A stretch of 62,951 nt of DNA. Source: Euryarchaeota archaeon UBA439. Its GTDB lineage: Archaea; Thermoplasmatota; Poseidoniia; Poseidoniales; Thalassarchaeaceae. This document shows, piece after piece, positions 1 to 8,040 of this stretch. Both the position numbers and the translations under genes were made by a program. The notes beneath the pieces were generated by a model. The model saw nothing but the letters and a program-made list of their open reading frames with translations, was not told the origin of the DNA and did not search any database. The DNA is taken from positions 2,579 to 65,529 of the forward strand of contig DANB01000023.1 in assembly GCA_002497245.1 (NCBI GenBank), in the 5' to 3' direction. Position 1 is the stretch's first letter; every line of letters begins with the position of its first letter.

Positions 1-765
1 GCCGGTTCGGATGTTAAAGCAATAACGACAACTGCAATTCTTGATGGGGATTTTTATGTCATAAATGGTTCTAAAATGTGGATTGGAGGAGCAGGTCACG
101 CAGACTGGTTCTACGTTCTTGCAAGAACTAATGATAACGATTCGTACAAGTCACTAAGTGGTTTTATTGTAGAGGCGAATTCACAAGGTCTAGAAGTTGG
201 TAAAAAGGAAGAAAAAATGGGTCAAAGATCATCCGACACTAGAGGAGTTAGATTTCAAAATGTTAAGGTTCCAAAAGAAAATCTTGTTGGTGAAGAAGGG
301 AACGGATGGCTCCAAGCAATGGTTGCATTCGATCGCTCCCGTCCAATGCTTGCCGCTCATGCACTAGGAAATGCTCGTGGCGCTATGGAAGAAGCTTGGA
401 AATATGCAAATGAAAGGAAAACCTTTGGAAAACCTATTTTTCAACATCAATCAATATCATTTATGTTGGCTGATATGAGTACAAAAATTGAAGGGGCACG
501 ATTATTAGCTTACAAGGCTGCAAGTATATTAGACAAAGGAGAAAGTGCAACGCTTGAGTCGGCACATGCTAAAAGGTACGCAGCAGATATTGGAATGGAA
601 GTAACAACAGATTCAGTCCAGATATTTGGCGGTTATGGATATTCTGAGGAGTTTCCCGCAGCAAGAAGGATGAGAGGTGCAAAAATTTATCAGATATTTG
701 GGGGCACTAGTCAGATTCAAAGACTTATTATCGGAAGAGAAATCAATAAAGATTACATTAATTAA
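1..765 (+). CDS. Acyl-CoA dehydrogenase, 5'-truncated by window edge
   Basis: The frame is open from base 1, so the N-terminal part lies outside the window. The first codons read AGSDVKAI, the family motif near the flavin and substrate, followed by NGSKMWI. Later landmarks are AFDRSRP (codons at 328-348), ERKTFGKP, and the C-terminal segment KIYQIFGGTSQIQRL. The family oxidises acyl-CoA thioesters to enoyl-CoA using FAD and passes electrons to ETF, normally in the cytosol. In medium-chain enzymes the catalytic base is the Glu of the YEGT motif (Glu376); here it is Gly (700-702). Long-chain and isovaleryl enzymes place the base at the position of MCAD Thr255; here that is Ser (337-339). Neither usual base is present, so activity or the reaction may differ. 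The family call is firm; the substrate is unknown. Confidence 0.93.
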   Translation, partial: AGSDVKAITTTAILDGDFYVINGSKMWIGGAGHADWFYVLARTNDNDSYKSLSGFIVEANSQGLEVGKKEEKMGQRSSDTRGVRFQNVKVPKENLVGEEGNGWLQAMVAFDRSRPMLAAHALGNARGAMEEAWKYANERKTFGKPIFQHQSISFMLADMSTKIEGARLLAYKAASILDKGESATLESAHAKRYAADIGMEVTTDSVQIFGGYGYSEEFPAARRMRGAKIYQIFGGTSQIQRLIIGREINKDYIN

Positions 766-770
766 AAGTT

Positions 771-780
771 ATATTTTTTA
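771..780 (+). terminator. T-rich terminator after acyl-CoA dehydrogenase
   Basis: The stretch 771-780 (ATATTTTTTA) begins six bases after the stop codon. Archaeal RNA polymerase terminates at U-rich tracts without needing a hairpin. No strong hairpin is seen next to it. This is inference from base composition only. Confidence 0.3.
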
Positions 781-803
781 TGTGAATAACTTCTCGCTAA
801 TAT

Positions 804-1184
804 ATGCACTACTACTTCCCAGGCATGATAGTTGGAATTATTATTCTCCAAACTAGCATCGTTGCTCCAACTCTGTTCAAAAAACTTGAGATTAAGGAGT
901 TCGGTGTAGTGATTCGGGCGTTATGGCCAAAATTCTTCATTGTTCTAACTCTCTTAGGTGGCACGACACTCATCTCATTGTATTTTGAACAAGATTCAAC
1001 TGCAGAACATTATGCTATTGCTAGTGCAACAACGCTGTTTGCTTTAATCTGTTACATCATAATTCCAATAACTAATCGAGCAACCGATGAAGGTAATGAT
1101 AAACTATTCAATTTACTTCATAAGATTAGCGTTTATCTCACTATTACCATACTTCTACTTAACATCGGCTACGTTTTCGCCTGA
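804..1184 (+). CDS. DUF4149 / TMEM205-like four-helix membrane protein
   Basis: This 126-residue protein has four predicted membrane segments, at about residues 4-22, 42-60, 72-92 and 106-125. It shows the DUF4149 pattern: a first-helix end reading APTLFKKL, then RALWPKFF, and a late LLHKISVYL motif before the last helix. No function is established for the family in prokaryotes. It stands alone between the acyl-CoA dehydrogenase and an NTF2-like gene, all on the plus strand with gaps of about 40-60 bases. The family call rests on motif pattern and length, both of which fit well. Confidence 0.7.
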   Translation: MHYYFPGMIVGIIILQTSIVAPTLFKKLEIKEFGVVIRALWPKFFIVLTLLGGTTLISLYFEQDSTAEHYAIASATTLFALICYIIIPITNRATDEGNDKLFNLLHKISVYLTITILLLNIGYVFA

Positions 1185-1244
1185 TGAAAAATGATCTGGT
1201 TATGAAAAGAAGTTAAGAATTGATTATTATTGGAGTAATATAAG

Positions 1245-1709
1245 ATGATGACTGAAGAAGATATAGAGAGAGCTCAAAAAGCATGGGGTGAAGGAATTGT
1301 CTCGATATCAGCAGCACATAGTTCTGGGACTGACTATATCCAAAGAGCAACAACTCATATCGAATCACTATACGCATACGGGATTTCCCCCGTATTATTC
1401 AAACCGACTTTCGCTAACGAAAAACAATTTCGTTCAACTTTTGAAGGAGCCTTGTCTTATTTCATAGGAGATAATGATTCATTTCCAGAAGATAAAGGAT
1501 TTGCTATCAAAGGTTGGACTGGAGTACGATTTGAAAATCATAACTTCGTAATAAATGGGAATACTGCCCAAGTAATGGGTAACTATTTTTTTATGACAGA
1601 GAATAATATTGAAATTAAGGTCGAATTTACTTTTGGATACATTATTGACTCTGAAGGATCTCTTCGGATATACCTACATCATTCTTCAATGCCAGCAATT
1701 ATTGAATGA
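1245..1709 (+). CDS. NTF2-like (SnoaL-type) protein
   Basis: A 154-residue soluble protein with an N-terminal helix (EEDIERAQKAWGEGIVSI) and a C-terminal run of beta strands ending YLHHSSMPA. The order (helices, then FKPT...FRSTFEGALSYFIGD, then the curved-sheet strands GNTAQVMGNYFF and KVEFTFGY) fits the NTF2/SnoaL cone fold. To my memory, close relatives in marine bacteria and algae are often mislabelled phosphoribosyl-AMP cyclohydrolase; none of that enzyme's Cys or Asp motifs are visible here. The reaction and ligand are unknown. The first two codons are both ATG, so the start could be 1245 or 1248. Confidence 0.6.
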   Translation: MMTEEDIERAQKAWGEGIVSISAAHSSGTDYIQRATTHIESLYAYGISPVLFKPTFANEKQFRSTFEGALSYFIGDNDSFPEDKGFAIKGWTGVRFENHNFVINGNTAQVMGNYFFMTENNIEIKVEFTFGYIIDSEGSLRIYLHHSSMPAIIE

Positions 1710-1718
1710 AGGAATAAC

Positions 1719-2264
1719 TCATCCTCTAAGTTTCTCAATATGTTTGATTATACTATCTGTAAATTTATCAACACGTTTCTTAATATCTTCATCGATAAGA
1801 TTCCCGTCATCATCGAAAGCAGACCTTACTTTTGCAATTACTAATTGTTCGGGTATTGAAATACCATGAATCCACCTAGCAACAACTCTCATGTGATTCA
1901 AAGTAGTAGTATTAGGTTGACCGCCTAGAGTACTAATAAATGCGAATATCTTACCTGATGTTTGGTCGAAAGATAACCAATCAAGAGAATTCTTCATGAC
2001 TCCACTCATTGTGCCGTGATATTCCGGGCTAGAAAGTACAAAAGCATCAGCCGAATCAGCTAATTCCTTGTATTTTTTGACATTTGGATGATCCCAACAA
2101 CCATCTTCACCAACAAATGGTAACGGATGTTTGGTGTTATCCCAAACAACCCAATCTATTCCTCTACTCTCAAGCTTATCAGAAATTATCTCAAGCATTC
2201 TTCCATTTGCCGATTCTAAGGTATAAGTTCCGCAAATTCCCATCACTCTAAATTGGCGCGCCAT
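1719..2264 (-). CDS. NADPH-dependent FMN reductase (flavodoxin fold)
   Basis: This 181-residue protein begins MARQFRVMGICGTYTLESANGRML, the start of a flavodoxin-like fold with a phosphate-binding loop (GTYTLESANG). The motif SSPEYHGTMSGVMKNSLDWL is the signature of the NAD(P)H-dependent FMN reductase family, which also includes quinone and chromate reductases. The open frame runs back to 2444, but the ATG at 2264 is chosen because the fold starts there, a GGAG lies just upstream, and the longer frame would overlap the divergent TPR gene. It probably transfers electrons from NAD(P)H to flavin or quinones in the cytosol. Its start codon lies inside an inverted repeat (2262-2285). Confidence 0.85.
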   Translation of the reverse strand: MARQFRVMGICGTYTLESANGRMLEIISDKLESRGIDWVVWDNTKHPLPFVGEDGCWDHPNVKKYKELADSADAFVLSSPEYHGTMSGVMKNSLDWLSFDQTSGKIFAFISTLGGQPNTTTLNHMRVVARWIHGISIPEQLVIAKVRSAFDDDGNLIDEDIKKRVDKFTDSIIKHIEKLRG

Positions 2265-2285
2265 ACACTCCGCAGGAAGTGTATG
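2262..2285. repeat. 8-8-8 inverted repeat in divergent promoter region
   Basis: CATACACT (2262-2269) and its exact reverse complement AGTGTATG (2278-2285) are separated by eight bases. The repeat covers the start codon of the FMN reductase and lies about 70 bases upstream of the divergent TPR gene. It could be an operator for an autoregulating transcription factor or a 5'-end hairpin in the reductase mRNA. Confidence 0.5.
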
Positions 2286-2353
2286 ACTTGAATATAGCCT
2301 AAAGATAGACAAATACAGCCAATACTTAACTCGAAGAAGTATTTGCGCGTGAT

Positions 2354-3571
2354 ATGTCTGATTTCGACATAGGGGGAATGTTGCATGAAGCAGATAAATT
2401 TGCTGATGGTGAAAAATATGTTGAGTCGGCAGAAATATATTCAAAAATAACTAATTCAGATAATAATTGTGTCGCTGCATGGTATGGTCTTGGCATAAGT
2501 AAGGCGAAATTAGGCGTTCTTGATGATGCTATCAGAGCTTTTGAACAGGCACACAGAATTAATCCCGATTATGGAGCAACAAATGCAAATTTAGCATTCT
2601 TACTAGAGAAAAGAGATCCAGAGAGAGCCGCTAACTTTGCGAAAATGGCTATGGAATCTATCGGTGAAAAAGTTGAATTATTACGGATAGCAAACTTGAT
2701 GGAAAATATAGAAATTAATTTATTTGATTATTCTCATAAATATGTAGAGGGAAAACAAGAAGAAATTATCACTCTTCCTTCTAAGACTATATCTGAAACT
2801 ATTCAAGAAGATGGAAAAGAAGCCGAAGAAGTAGACTTTGTTAATAGTAAAACTGCAAGGTCTTCGCGGGCAAACAAGATGACTGAAAAGGGAGACCATG
2901 CTGCTGCCGTAAATGAATGGAAAGAGTTACTGAAAAAAGATAGTTCCGATATTGCCTCATGGAAAGGTTTGGCTGATGCATTATCAAAAGCAGGTTATAT
3001 TGAAAGAGCTAACCAATGTCTACAAAGAGTTGAAGAATTAACCGAAATTGAGAATGAATCAAGAGAAATAGATGAAAATCAAGAAATGGAAAATCTGATT
3101 TCAGCAGCTAAAGAAGTGAAAGAGAAAATTGAATTGGTTGAAGAAAATAATTCTAGAGATGTTAATGAATCAATTGAATGGTATAACAAAGGTTTAGTTT
3201 TATTGAGTGAAAATAACCCTTCTGAGTCTTTGAACTGCTTCGATAAAGCATTACAAGGCTCTCCTGAAGAAGAAATAGAACTCAGAGTTAGGGCACATAA
3301 TGGAAAAGGACATGCATTATATCAACTTGATAAATTTGCTGACAGTATACAAGAATATCATTCTGCAATAGTATTAGACCCTGCCTCAGTAACTGGTAGG
3401 ACATTATACAATATGGGTTCTTCATATGCATCTATAGAACTTTATGCTGATGCTGTGAAATGCTTTGAACAGGCAAAAAATAGAGGTTTGGGGAAAGAAG
3501 ATCAGAGACTATGTCAAACGCAAATAAGTAGATGTAAACTTTTGATTAAAGAACAAAAAAAATTATCCTAA
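2354..3571 (+). CDS. TPR-repeat protein
   Basis: A 405-residue soluble protein with at least four or five tetratricopeptide units. One lies at about residues 12-80 (SAEIYSKI..., AAWYGLGISKAKLGVLDDAIRAFEQAHRINPDYG). Another is near 175-230 (AAAVNEWKELLKKDSSDIASWKGLADAL). A final pair lies near 275-390 (WYNKGLVLLSENNPSESLNCFDKAL, TLYNMGSSYASIELYADAVKCFEQAK). A Glu/Lys-rich linker separates the repeat blocks. TPRs are protein-binding scaffolds, so no enzymatic role can be claimed. It is divergent from the FMN reductase, and its last nine bases overlap the end of the convergent molybdoenzyme gene. Confidence 0.85.
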   Translation: MSDFDIGGMLHEADKFADGEKYVESAEIYSKITNSDNNCVAAWYGLGISKAKLGVLDDAIRAFEQAHRINPDYGATNANLAFLLEKRDPERAANFAKMAMESIGEKVELLRIANLMENIEINLFDYSHKYVEGKQEEIITLPSKTISETIQEDGKEAEEVDFVNSKTARSSRANKMTEKGDHAAAVNEWKELLKKDSSDIASWKGLADALSKAGYIERANQCLQRVEELTEIENESREIDENQEMENLISAAKEVKEKIELVEENNSRDVNESIEWYNKGLVLLSENNPSESLNCFDKALQGSPEEEIELRVRAHNGKGHALYQLDKFADSIQEYHSAIVLDPASVTGRTLYNMGSSYASIELYADAVKCFEQAKNRGLGKEDQRLCQTQISRCKLLIKEQKKLS

Positions 3572-5848
3572 TTTAGATTTACTAATTTTAATTGGAACCG
3601 ATTTACTAGTAGGAGTGTTACTTCCATCTGCAACACTATCTAATGGAATAAGCATATTTGATTCTGGAAAATAAGTAGCAACATTCCCTTCAGGAATATC
3701 ATAAGGCACGACAAACCACTTAGGAGAAACTATCAATCCTGATTTCATTTCGGAACTAAGATCGACTAACGAGTCTTTCGACAAACCATGATTTGACATA
3801 TCATTCTCATTCATAAGAACTACACGGCGACCATTCTTAATTCCCCTGTATCTATCGTCTAAACCGTAAATAGTAGTATTATATTGATCATGAGACCTAA
3901 TAGTCATCATCATAAAATCGGAAGATTCTGCGAAAGAAAGATCATGAGAAATAAAATTCGCTAATCCATTTTTAGTTTTGAAAGTACGTGAATCCCTAGG
4001 TGGATTTGGTAAATAGAACCCTGATTCTGATTTGATTCTAATATTATAATCTTCAAATCCTGATATTGTATTTTCGATTAAGTCTCTTATCAAATCATAG
4101 TTTTCAGACAAATTCTTCCATGGTACTCCGCTACGTTCTAATCTTGATTCTAGAGCACCGCCTATTCCTGAAACAATTGCTGGCTCAGAGATTAAACTTT
4201 TACTAGCTGGTTTGAAAGTACCTGTTGAAGAATGGACAATTCCCATTGAGTTTTCTACAGTTACAAATTGCTTACCTACTACATCGGAAGTATCCTCTTC
4301 AGTACGGCCGAGACAAGGAAGAATTAGTCCAATCTTTCCAGTAATCAAATGAGAACGATTGGGTTTTGTTGAAACATGTGCAGTCAAGTTACAATTTTTG
4401 AGCGCAGATGAGGTCCTATTTGTATCAGACATTGCTGAGAGGAAATTTCCACCCATTGCTAGGAAAACTTTTCCTGATCCATTTTCCATCGCTTTAACAG
4501 CCTCTACTGAATCAAATCCATGTTTCTCAGGACTCCTAATACCAGTAGCTTTCTCAAGATTATCTATGAAAATAGGAGAAGGTTTGTGATTAATACCAAC
4601 GGTCCTATCTCCTTGAACGTTCGAATGCCCCCTAACTGGACAAACTCCTGCCCCTTCTTTTCCAATGTTGCCTCCAAGAAGAAGAAAATTAACAATCTCT
4701 TGAATTGTAGATACGGAATTTTTATGTTGAGTTATCCCCATAGCCCAGCAAACTATAGTTGATTTAGATTGAGAAACCTTCTCTCCAACTTCTACAATAT
4801 CTTCTAAAGAAATTCCAGTTATCTTGGAAATATTAATTAAATCAGATTCGAGCACTATTTTCTTGTATTCATCGTAACCATTAGTATAATTATCAATAAA
4901 ATCTTCATCGATAGCACCTGATTCAATTACTGATTTAGAAAAGGCACGAAAAAGAGCTTGGTCTGAATTAATGTTAACTTTTAGGTGCTTATCTGCAATA
5001 GTTGAGCCAAAACCGAGCATTTCGATTGGATTCTGAGGATGTTTAAATTTCTTCATACCGGTTTCAGTGAGTGGATTAATACTAATTATGGATGCACCTT
5101 TTTTCTTAGCATCTCTCAAGGCAGTTAACATTCTTGGATGATTAGTACCGGGATTTTGACCTACTACTATTATTAAATCAGCAGAATTAAAATCATCTAA
5201 TGTCACTGTCCCCTTACCAATTCCTATTGATTCTGTTAAAGCAACCCCTGATGATTCGTGACACATATTGGAACAATCTGGAAGATTATTAGTACCGTAT
5301 CTTCTCGCTAAGAGTTGCCACAAGAAAGCTGCTTCATTACTAGTTCTTCCAGAGGTATAGAAGATTGCTTCATCAGGATTATCTAATGAAACAAGATTAT
5401 CTGCAATAATGTCAAAAGCATCGTCCCAAGATATTGGTTGATAATAATTTGAGTCTGGATAAAGAATCATAGGCTCTGTCAATCTACCTTGAGAATTAAG
5501 CCAGTAGTCTGACTTTTGGGAAAGTTCAGAAACGGACCATTTTGACCAAAAATCACGATCAACTCTTCTTTTGGTGGCCTCATCGGAAACAGCCTTAGCA
5601 CCATTTTCACAAAATTCTGCAAAGGAACGGTGGGAATCGGGGTCAGGCCATGCACATCCCGGGCAATCAAATCCGTGGAAATCATTAACTTTGGATAATT
5701 TACCAATCGAATTAATTACCCCCATGTTTTTGATACCATATTTCATAGTAGAAACTACAGCAGGAATTCCCGCGGCTGAACTCTTTGGATTACTCAAATT
5801 TGGAGCCTTAGATTCTAAAGGAGTTAAAGGATTAATTTCGTCTCCCAT
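3563..5848 (-). CDS. FdhF/YdeP-family molybdopterin oxidoreductase (formate dehydrogenase-like)
   Basis: This 761-residue protein has the FdhF/YdeP layout. A Cys cluster lies at residues 62, 65 and 80 (FDCPGCAWPDP...FCENGAKAV), giving three visible cysteines rather than the classical four of formate dehydrogenase H. An MGD-binding molybdopterin domain follows, containing MCHESSG; Cys196-His197 match the position of SeCys140-His141 in E. coli FDH-H, so a Cys-ligated Mo or W is expected. A C-terminal dinucleotide-binding domain includes TIRSHDQYNTTIYG. No in-frame UGA is used, so it is not a selenoprotein. A GAGGTGA ribosome site lies seven bases upstream of the ATG. fdhD is directly upstream on the same strand, 18 bases away. 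The true substrate is unproven; YdeP relatives are tied to acid resistance and formate-like chemistry. Confidence 0.9.
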   Translation of the reverse strand: MGDEINPLTPLESKAPNLSNPKSSAAGIPAVVSTMKYGIKNMGVINSIGKLSKVNDFHGFDCPGCAWPDPDSHRSFAEFCENGAKAVSDEATKRRVDRDFWSKWSVSELSQKSDYWLNSQGRLTEPMILYPDSNYYQPISWDDAFDIIADNLVSLDNPDEAIFYTSGRTSNEAAFLWQLLARRYGTNNLPDCSNMCHESSGVALTESIGIGKGTVTLDDFNSADLIIVVGQNPGTNHPRMLTALRDAKKKGASIISINPLTETGMKKFKHPQNPIEMLGFGSTIADKHLKVNINSDQALFRAFSKSVIESGAIDEDFIDNYTNGYDEYKKIVLESDLINISKITGISLEDIVEVGEKVSQSKSTIVCWAMGITQHKNSVSTIQEIVNFLLLGGNIGKEGAGVCPVRGHSNVQGDRTVGINHKPSPIFIDNLEKATGIRSPEKHGFDSVEAVKAMENGSGKVFLAMGGNFLSAMSDTNRTSSALKNCNLTAHVSTKPNRSHLITGKIGLILPCLGRTEEDTSDVVGKQFVTVENSMGIVHSSTGTFKPASKSLISEPAIVSGIGGALESRLERSGVPWKNLSENYDLIRDLIENTISGFEDYNIRIKSESGFYLPNPPRDSRTFKTKNGLANFISHDLSFAESSDFMMMTIRSHDQYNTTIYGLDDRYRGIKNGRRVVLMNENDMSNHGLSKDSLVDLSSEMKSGLIVSPKWFVVPYDIPEGNVATYFPESNMLIPLDSVADGSNTPTSKSVPIKISKSKLG

Positions 5849-5866
5849 TTGCTCACCTCAATATGT

Positions 5867-6673
5867 CTAACTATTTTCGATACGGGCACGACCTGTATAA
5901 ACTGTCATGTTCTTATTCTTAGCAAAACCAACAATTGTGAGGCCATGTTCTACTGCGATATCAATTGCTAAACTACTTGGAGCGCCTATTGAGACAAGTA
6001 TACTTATTCCCGCTCTTCTAGCTTTATGAACCAATTCAAAAGAAAGCCTACCTGAAAAAACTATGAAAGTTTCAAGAAAAAGTTCAACAGAATTGGATAA
6101 TATATTTCCAACCAACTTGTCCATTGCATTATGCCTACCTATGTCTTCGGCTATAAATAATAGATTTCCATTCTTATCAAATAATCCACATGCGTGAGTG
6201 CCCCCAGTATCATGAAACAATTTCTGCTGATTGCGCAATGTTTCAGTACTCTGGCTAATAATTGATGATTCGACAACCAAATCTTTTGATATTTCTGGAC
6301 CATGGATATGAAGAAGATTAGATATGGATTCTTTTCCACAAATCCCACAAGAAGCAGTGGAAATGTTCTTTCGGTTAAAATCAGAAATTGTTTTCTCATC
6401 TAAATTAGATAAAATAACTGTAATTTCACTATTTTTTGATTCGAAATCGATAATTTGTTTATATGAATTGATTAAACCCTCTGAGAATAAAAGGCCAGTT
6501 ACTAAATGAATATCATCTCCAGGAGTTCTCATTGTTACACCTAAAGAGAAATTAATATCACTCCCATTAGAAATAGATATCGAGAGGGCTTCTTCAACAC
6601 AGATTGTATCAATACCTTTCCTAATACCTTCAGGAGTGATCCATTTCGCAGGTACGTCAGTTAGTCCCTCCAT
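5867..6673 (-). CDS. fdhD: Formate dehydrogenase accessory sulfurtransferase FdhD
   Basis: A 268-residue FdhD family protein. The flexible-loop motif SCGICG carries Cys109 and Cys112, equivalent to the Cys pair that passes persulfide sulfur in E. coli FdhD. C-terminal motifs HDTGGTHACGLF, EDIGRHNAMDKLVGN and SGRLSFELVHKA are typical. FdhD receives sulfur from a cysteine desulfurase and sulfurates the bis-MGD cofactor of formate dehydrogenases. Its placement immediately upstream of the YdeP-like enzyme supports that enzyme as its client. It is divergent from an IscA-like gene, and the region between them (6674-6826) must hold promoters for both directions. Confidence 0.95.
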   Translation of the reverse strand: MEGLTDVPAKWITPEGIRKGIDTICVEEALSISISNGSDINFSLGVTMRTPGDDIHLVTGLLFSEGLINSYKQIIDFESKNSEITVILSNLDEKTISDFNRKNISTASCGICGKESISNLLHIHGPEISKDLVVESSIISQSTETLRNQQKLFHDTGGTHACGLFDKNGNLLFIAEDIGRHNAMDKLVGNILSNSVELFLETFIVFSGRLSFELVHKARRAGISILVSIGAPSSLAIDIAVEHGLTIVGFAKNKNMTVYTGRARIENS

Positions 6674-6826
6674 GGCTTGCGGATGTGTACATATCTTATG
6701 TTACCATAGGTTGTAATGCATATCTACACGATTATTCATATAGCCCTGCTCTTTCAACGGCACATGGGCATTCTGGGCGGAGGTGGCTTCTCTTTACCTG
6801 TAATTACACAGACAGAAGTTGTGGAT
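6674..6826. promoter_or_regulatory. Divergent promoter region, fdhD / iscA-like
   Basis: These 153 bases lie between fdhD (minus) and the preferred iscA-like start (plus). A/T-rich boxes suited to TBP occur at about 6686-6698 (ACATATCTTA) and 6735-6743 (TTCATATAG). The first lies about 20-27 bases before both the fdhD start and an alternative plus-strand ATG at 6716. The second lies about 27 bases before an ATG at 6764. Start sites here are therefore genuinely ambiguous. Confidence 0.4.
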
Positions 6827-7150
6827 GTGAAAATAACTGTTACAGATAATGCATTAAACCAAATGAAAAAAACAATGGAGGGGGATGAAGAAACTCACTG
6901 TCTTGTTATTAGTGCTCAATCGGGGGGTTGTTCAGGTTATTTATATGATATGAAAATTATTGAAAAACCTGATTCTCAAAATTTCCAAATACAAAATTTC
7001 GAGGGAGTTGAAGTTTTTATTCATAATGGAGATAGTTCTCTACTAAACGGCATAGAATTAGATTTCAAAGACACATTAATGGGAGGGGGATTCAATATCA
7101 CTAATCCTAATGCATCAAGAGAGTGTGGTTGCGGTCAATCGTTTGGTTGA
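6827..7150 (+). CDS. A-type iron-sulfur carrier (IscA/ErpA family)
   Basis: From the GTG at 6827 the protein is 107 residues (VKITVTDNALNQM...), the usual length of IscA. The three cluster-binding cysteines are present: Cys35 in SGGCSGY and Cys100 and Cys102 in the C-terminal ECGCGQSF. A-type carriers deliver Fe-S clusters to target proteins. Upstream in-frame ATGs at 6716 and 6764 would add 37 or 21 residues of non-family sequence; each has a plausible TATA-like box, so they cannot be excluded. The gene is followed six bases later by an IBA57/YgfZ-like gene. ISCA and IBA57 proteins work together on [4Fe-4S] maturation in mitochondria, so the pair looks like a functional module. Confidence 0.88.
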   Translation: MKITVTDNALNQMKKTMEGDEETHCLVISAQSGGCSGYLYDMKIIEKPDSQNFQIQNFEGVEVFIHNGDSSLLNGIELDFKDTLMGGGFNITNPNASRECGCGQSFG

Positions 7151-7155
7151 TAAAT

Positions 7156-8040
7156 ATGGGAAAATGTGATTATTATATCCATGAATGTAGCTTTACAGTT
7201 GCAGAAGGAAAAGACTCTATAGAACATATTAACAGATTGATTACTTCAAATATTAAATTGATTTCTAATTTAGAAAGTGTAGATACTTTAATTTGTAATG
7301 CAAATGGACGAATTACAGATTCATTACAAATTTTACGTATTGAAGAACAACTCCTACTTCTTGGGAATCCAGAAGTTGCAGAGAATACCAGAAAATTAAT
7401 TGTTTCAGGTATACACTGGAATGAAGATGTTCGTATAATGAATGGTGATATGATTTTATCCAAAATTTCAGTAATAGGCTCTGAAGAAAATCTGCAAAAA
7501 GTTATTCCGAAAGAGAATATTAGATTAAATGAGAAAAAATGGTTTATTTATGATGAAAAATACTTCAAAAAAACAATATATGAAGAAACTTCAAAGATAG
7601 ATATAATATTGAGAACAAGTGAAATAGAGAGATTTATAGAAGAAATTTGTTCTTCCAATAATAAATTAACAAAAGAAAATTGGAATAGATTTAGGGTTGA
7701 AAATGGAATATTATCTTTCCAAGAATATGAACAGAATCTTCTACCATCTGAACTAGGATTAGATAAATTCGTAGATTTAAAGAAAGGTTGTTATCCAGGC
7801 CAAGAAATACATGCAAGATTAGAAAGTAGAGGGAAATTAAAAAGAAAGATTAAGAAATTTAACTCAGATAAAAATATTCAACCGGGAAAATACAACTCAG
7901 AGAATGGAAAAAAAATCAATATAACAACCAGTACTGGCAAAAATGGTTTCTTTATAGTCAATAATTTAGAGGAAGAAAAAATTAAGATAGAGGATTTATC
8001 ATTAAGTCACGAAGAGTTAGATTCTATCGAAATCTGTTGA
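7156..8040 (+). CDS. YgfZ/IBA57-like folate-binding protein of the GcvT superfamily
   Basis: A 294-residue protein whose family hallmark is KGCYPGQE at residues 210-217, the conserved K-G-C-Y-x-G-Q-E signature of YgfZ (bacteria) and IBA57 (mitochondria). The preceding region has the general GcvT-fold layout but weak sequence conservation. The family needs folate and assists synthesis or repair of Fe-S enzymes. The ATG at 7156 is chosen because it follows the IscA stop by six bases; the longer frame from 7123 would overlap IscA. The last 24 bases overlap the end of the convergent membrane-protein gene. Confidence 0.85.
   Translation: MGKCDYYIHECSFTVAEGKDSIEHINRLITSNIKLISNLESVDTLICNANGRITDSLQILRIEEQLLLLGNPEVAENTRKLIVSGIHWNEDVRIMNGDMILSKISVIGSEENLQKVIPKENIRLNEKKWFIYDEKYFKKTIYEETSKIDIILRTSEIERFIEEICSSNNKLTKENWNRFRVENGILSFQEYEQNLLPSELGLDKFVDLKKGCYPGQEIHARLESRGKLKRKIKKFNSDKNIQPGKYNSENGKKINITTSTGKNGFFIVNNLEEEKIKIEDLSLSHEELDSIEIC

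Noticed and set aside
5591..5848. Possible selenocysteine use in the formate dehydrogenase-like enzyme
   Set aside because: The position aligned with SeCys140 is an ordinary Cys codon, and no in-frame UGA interrupts the gene.
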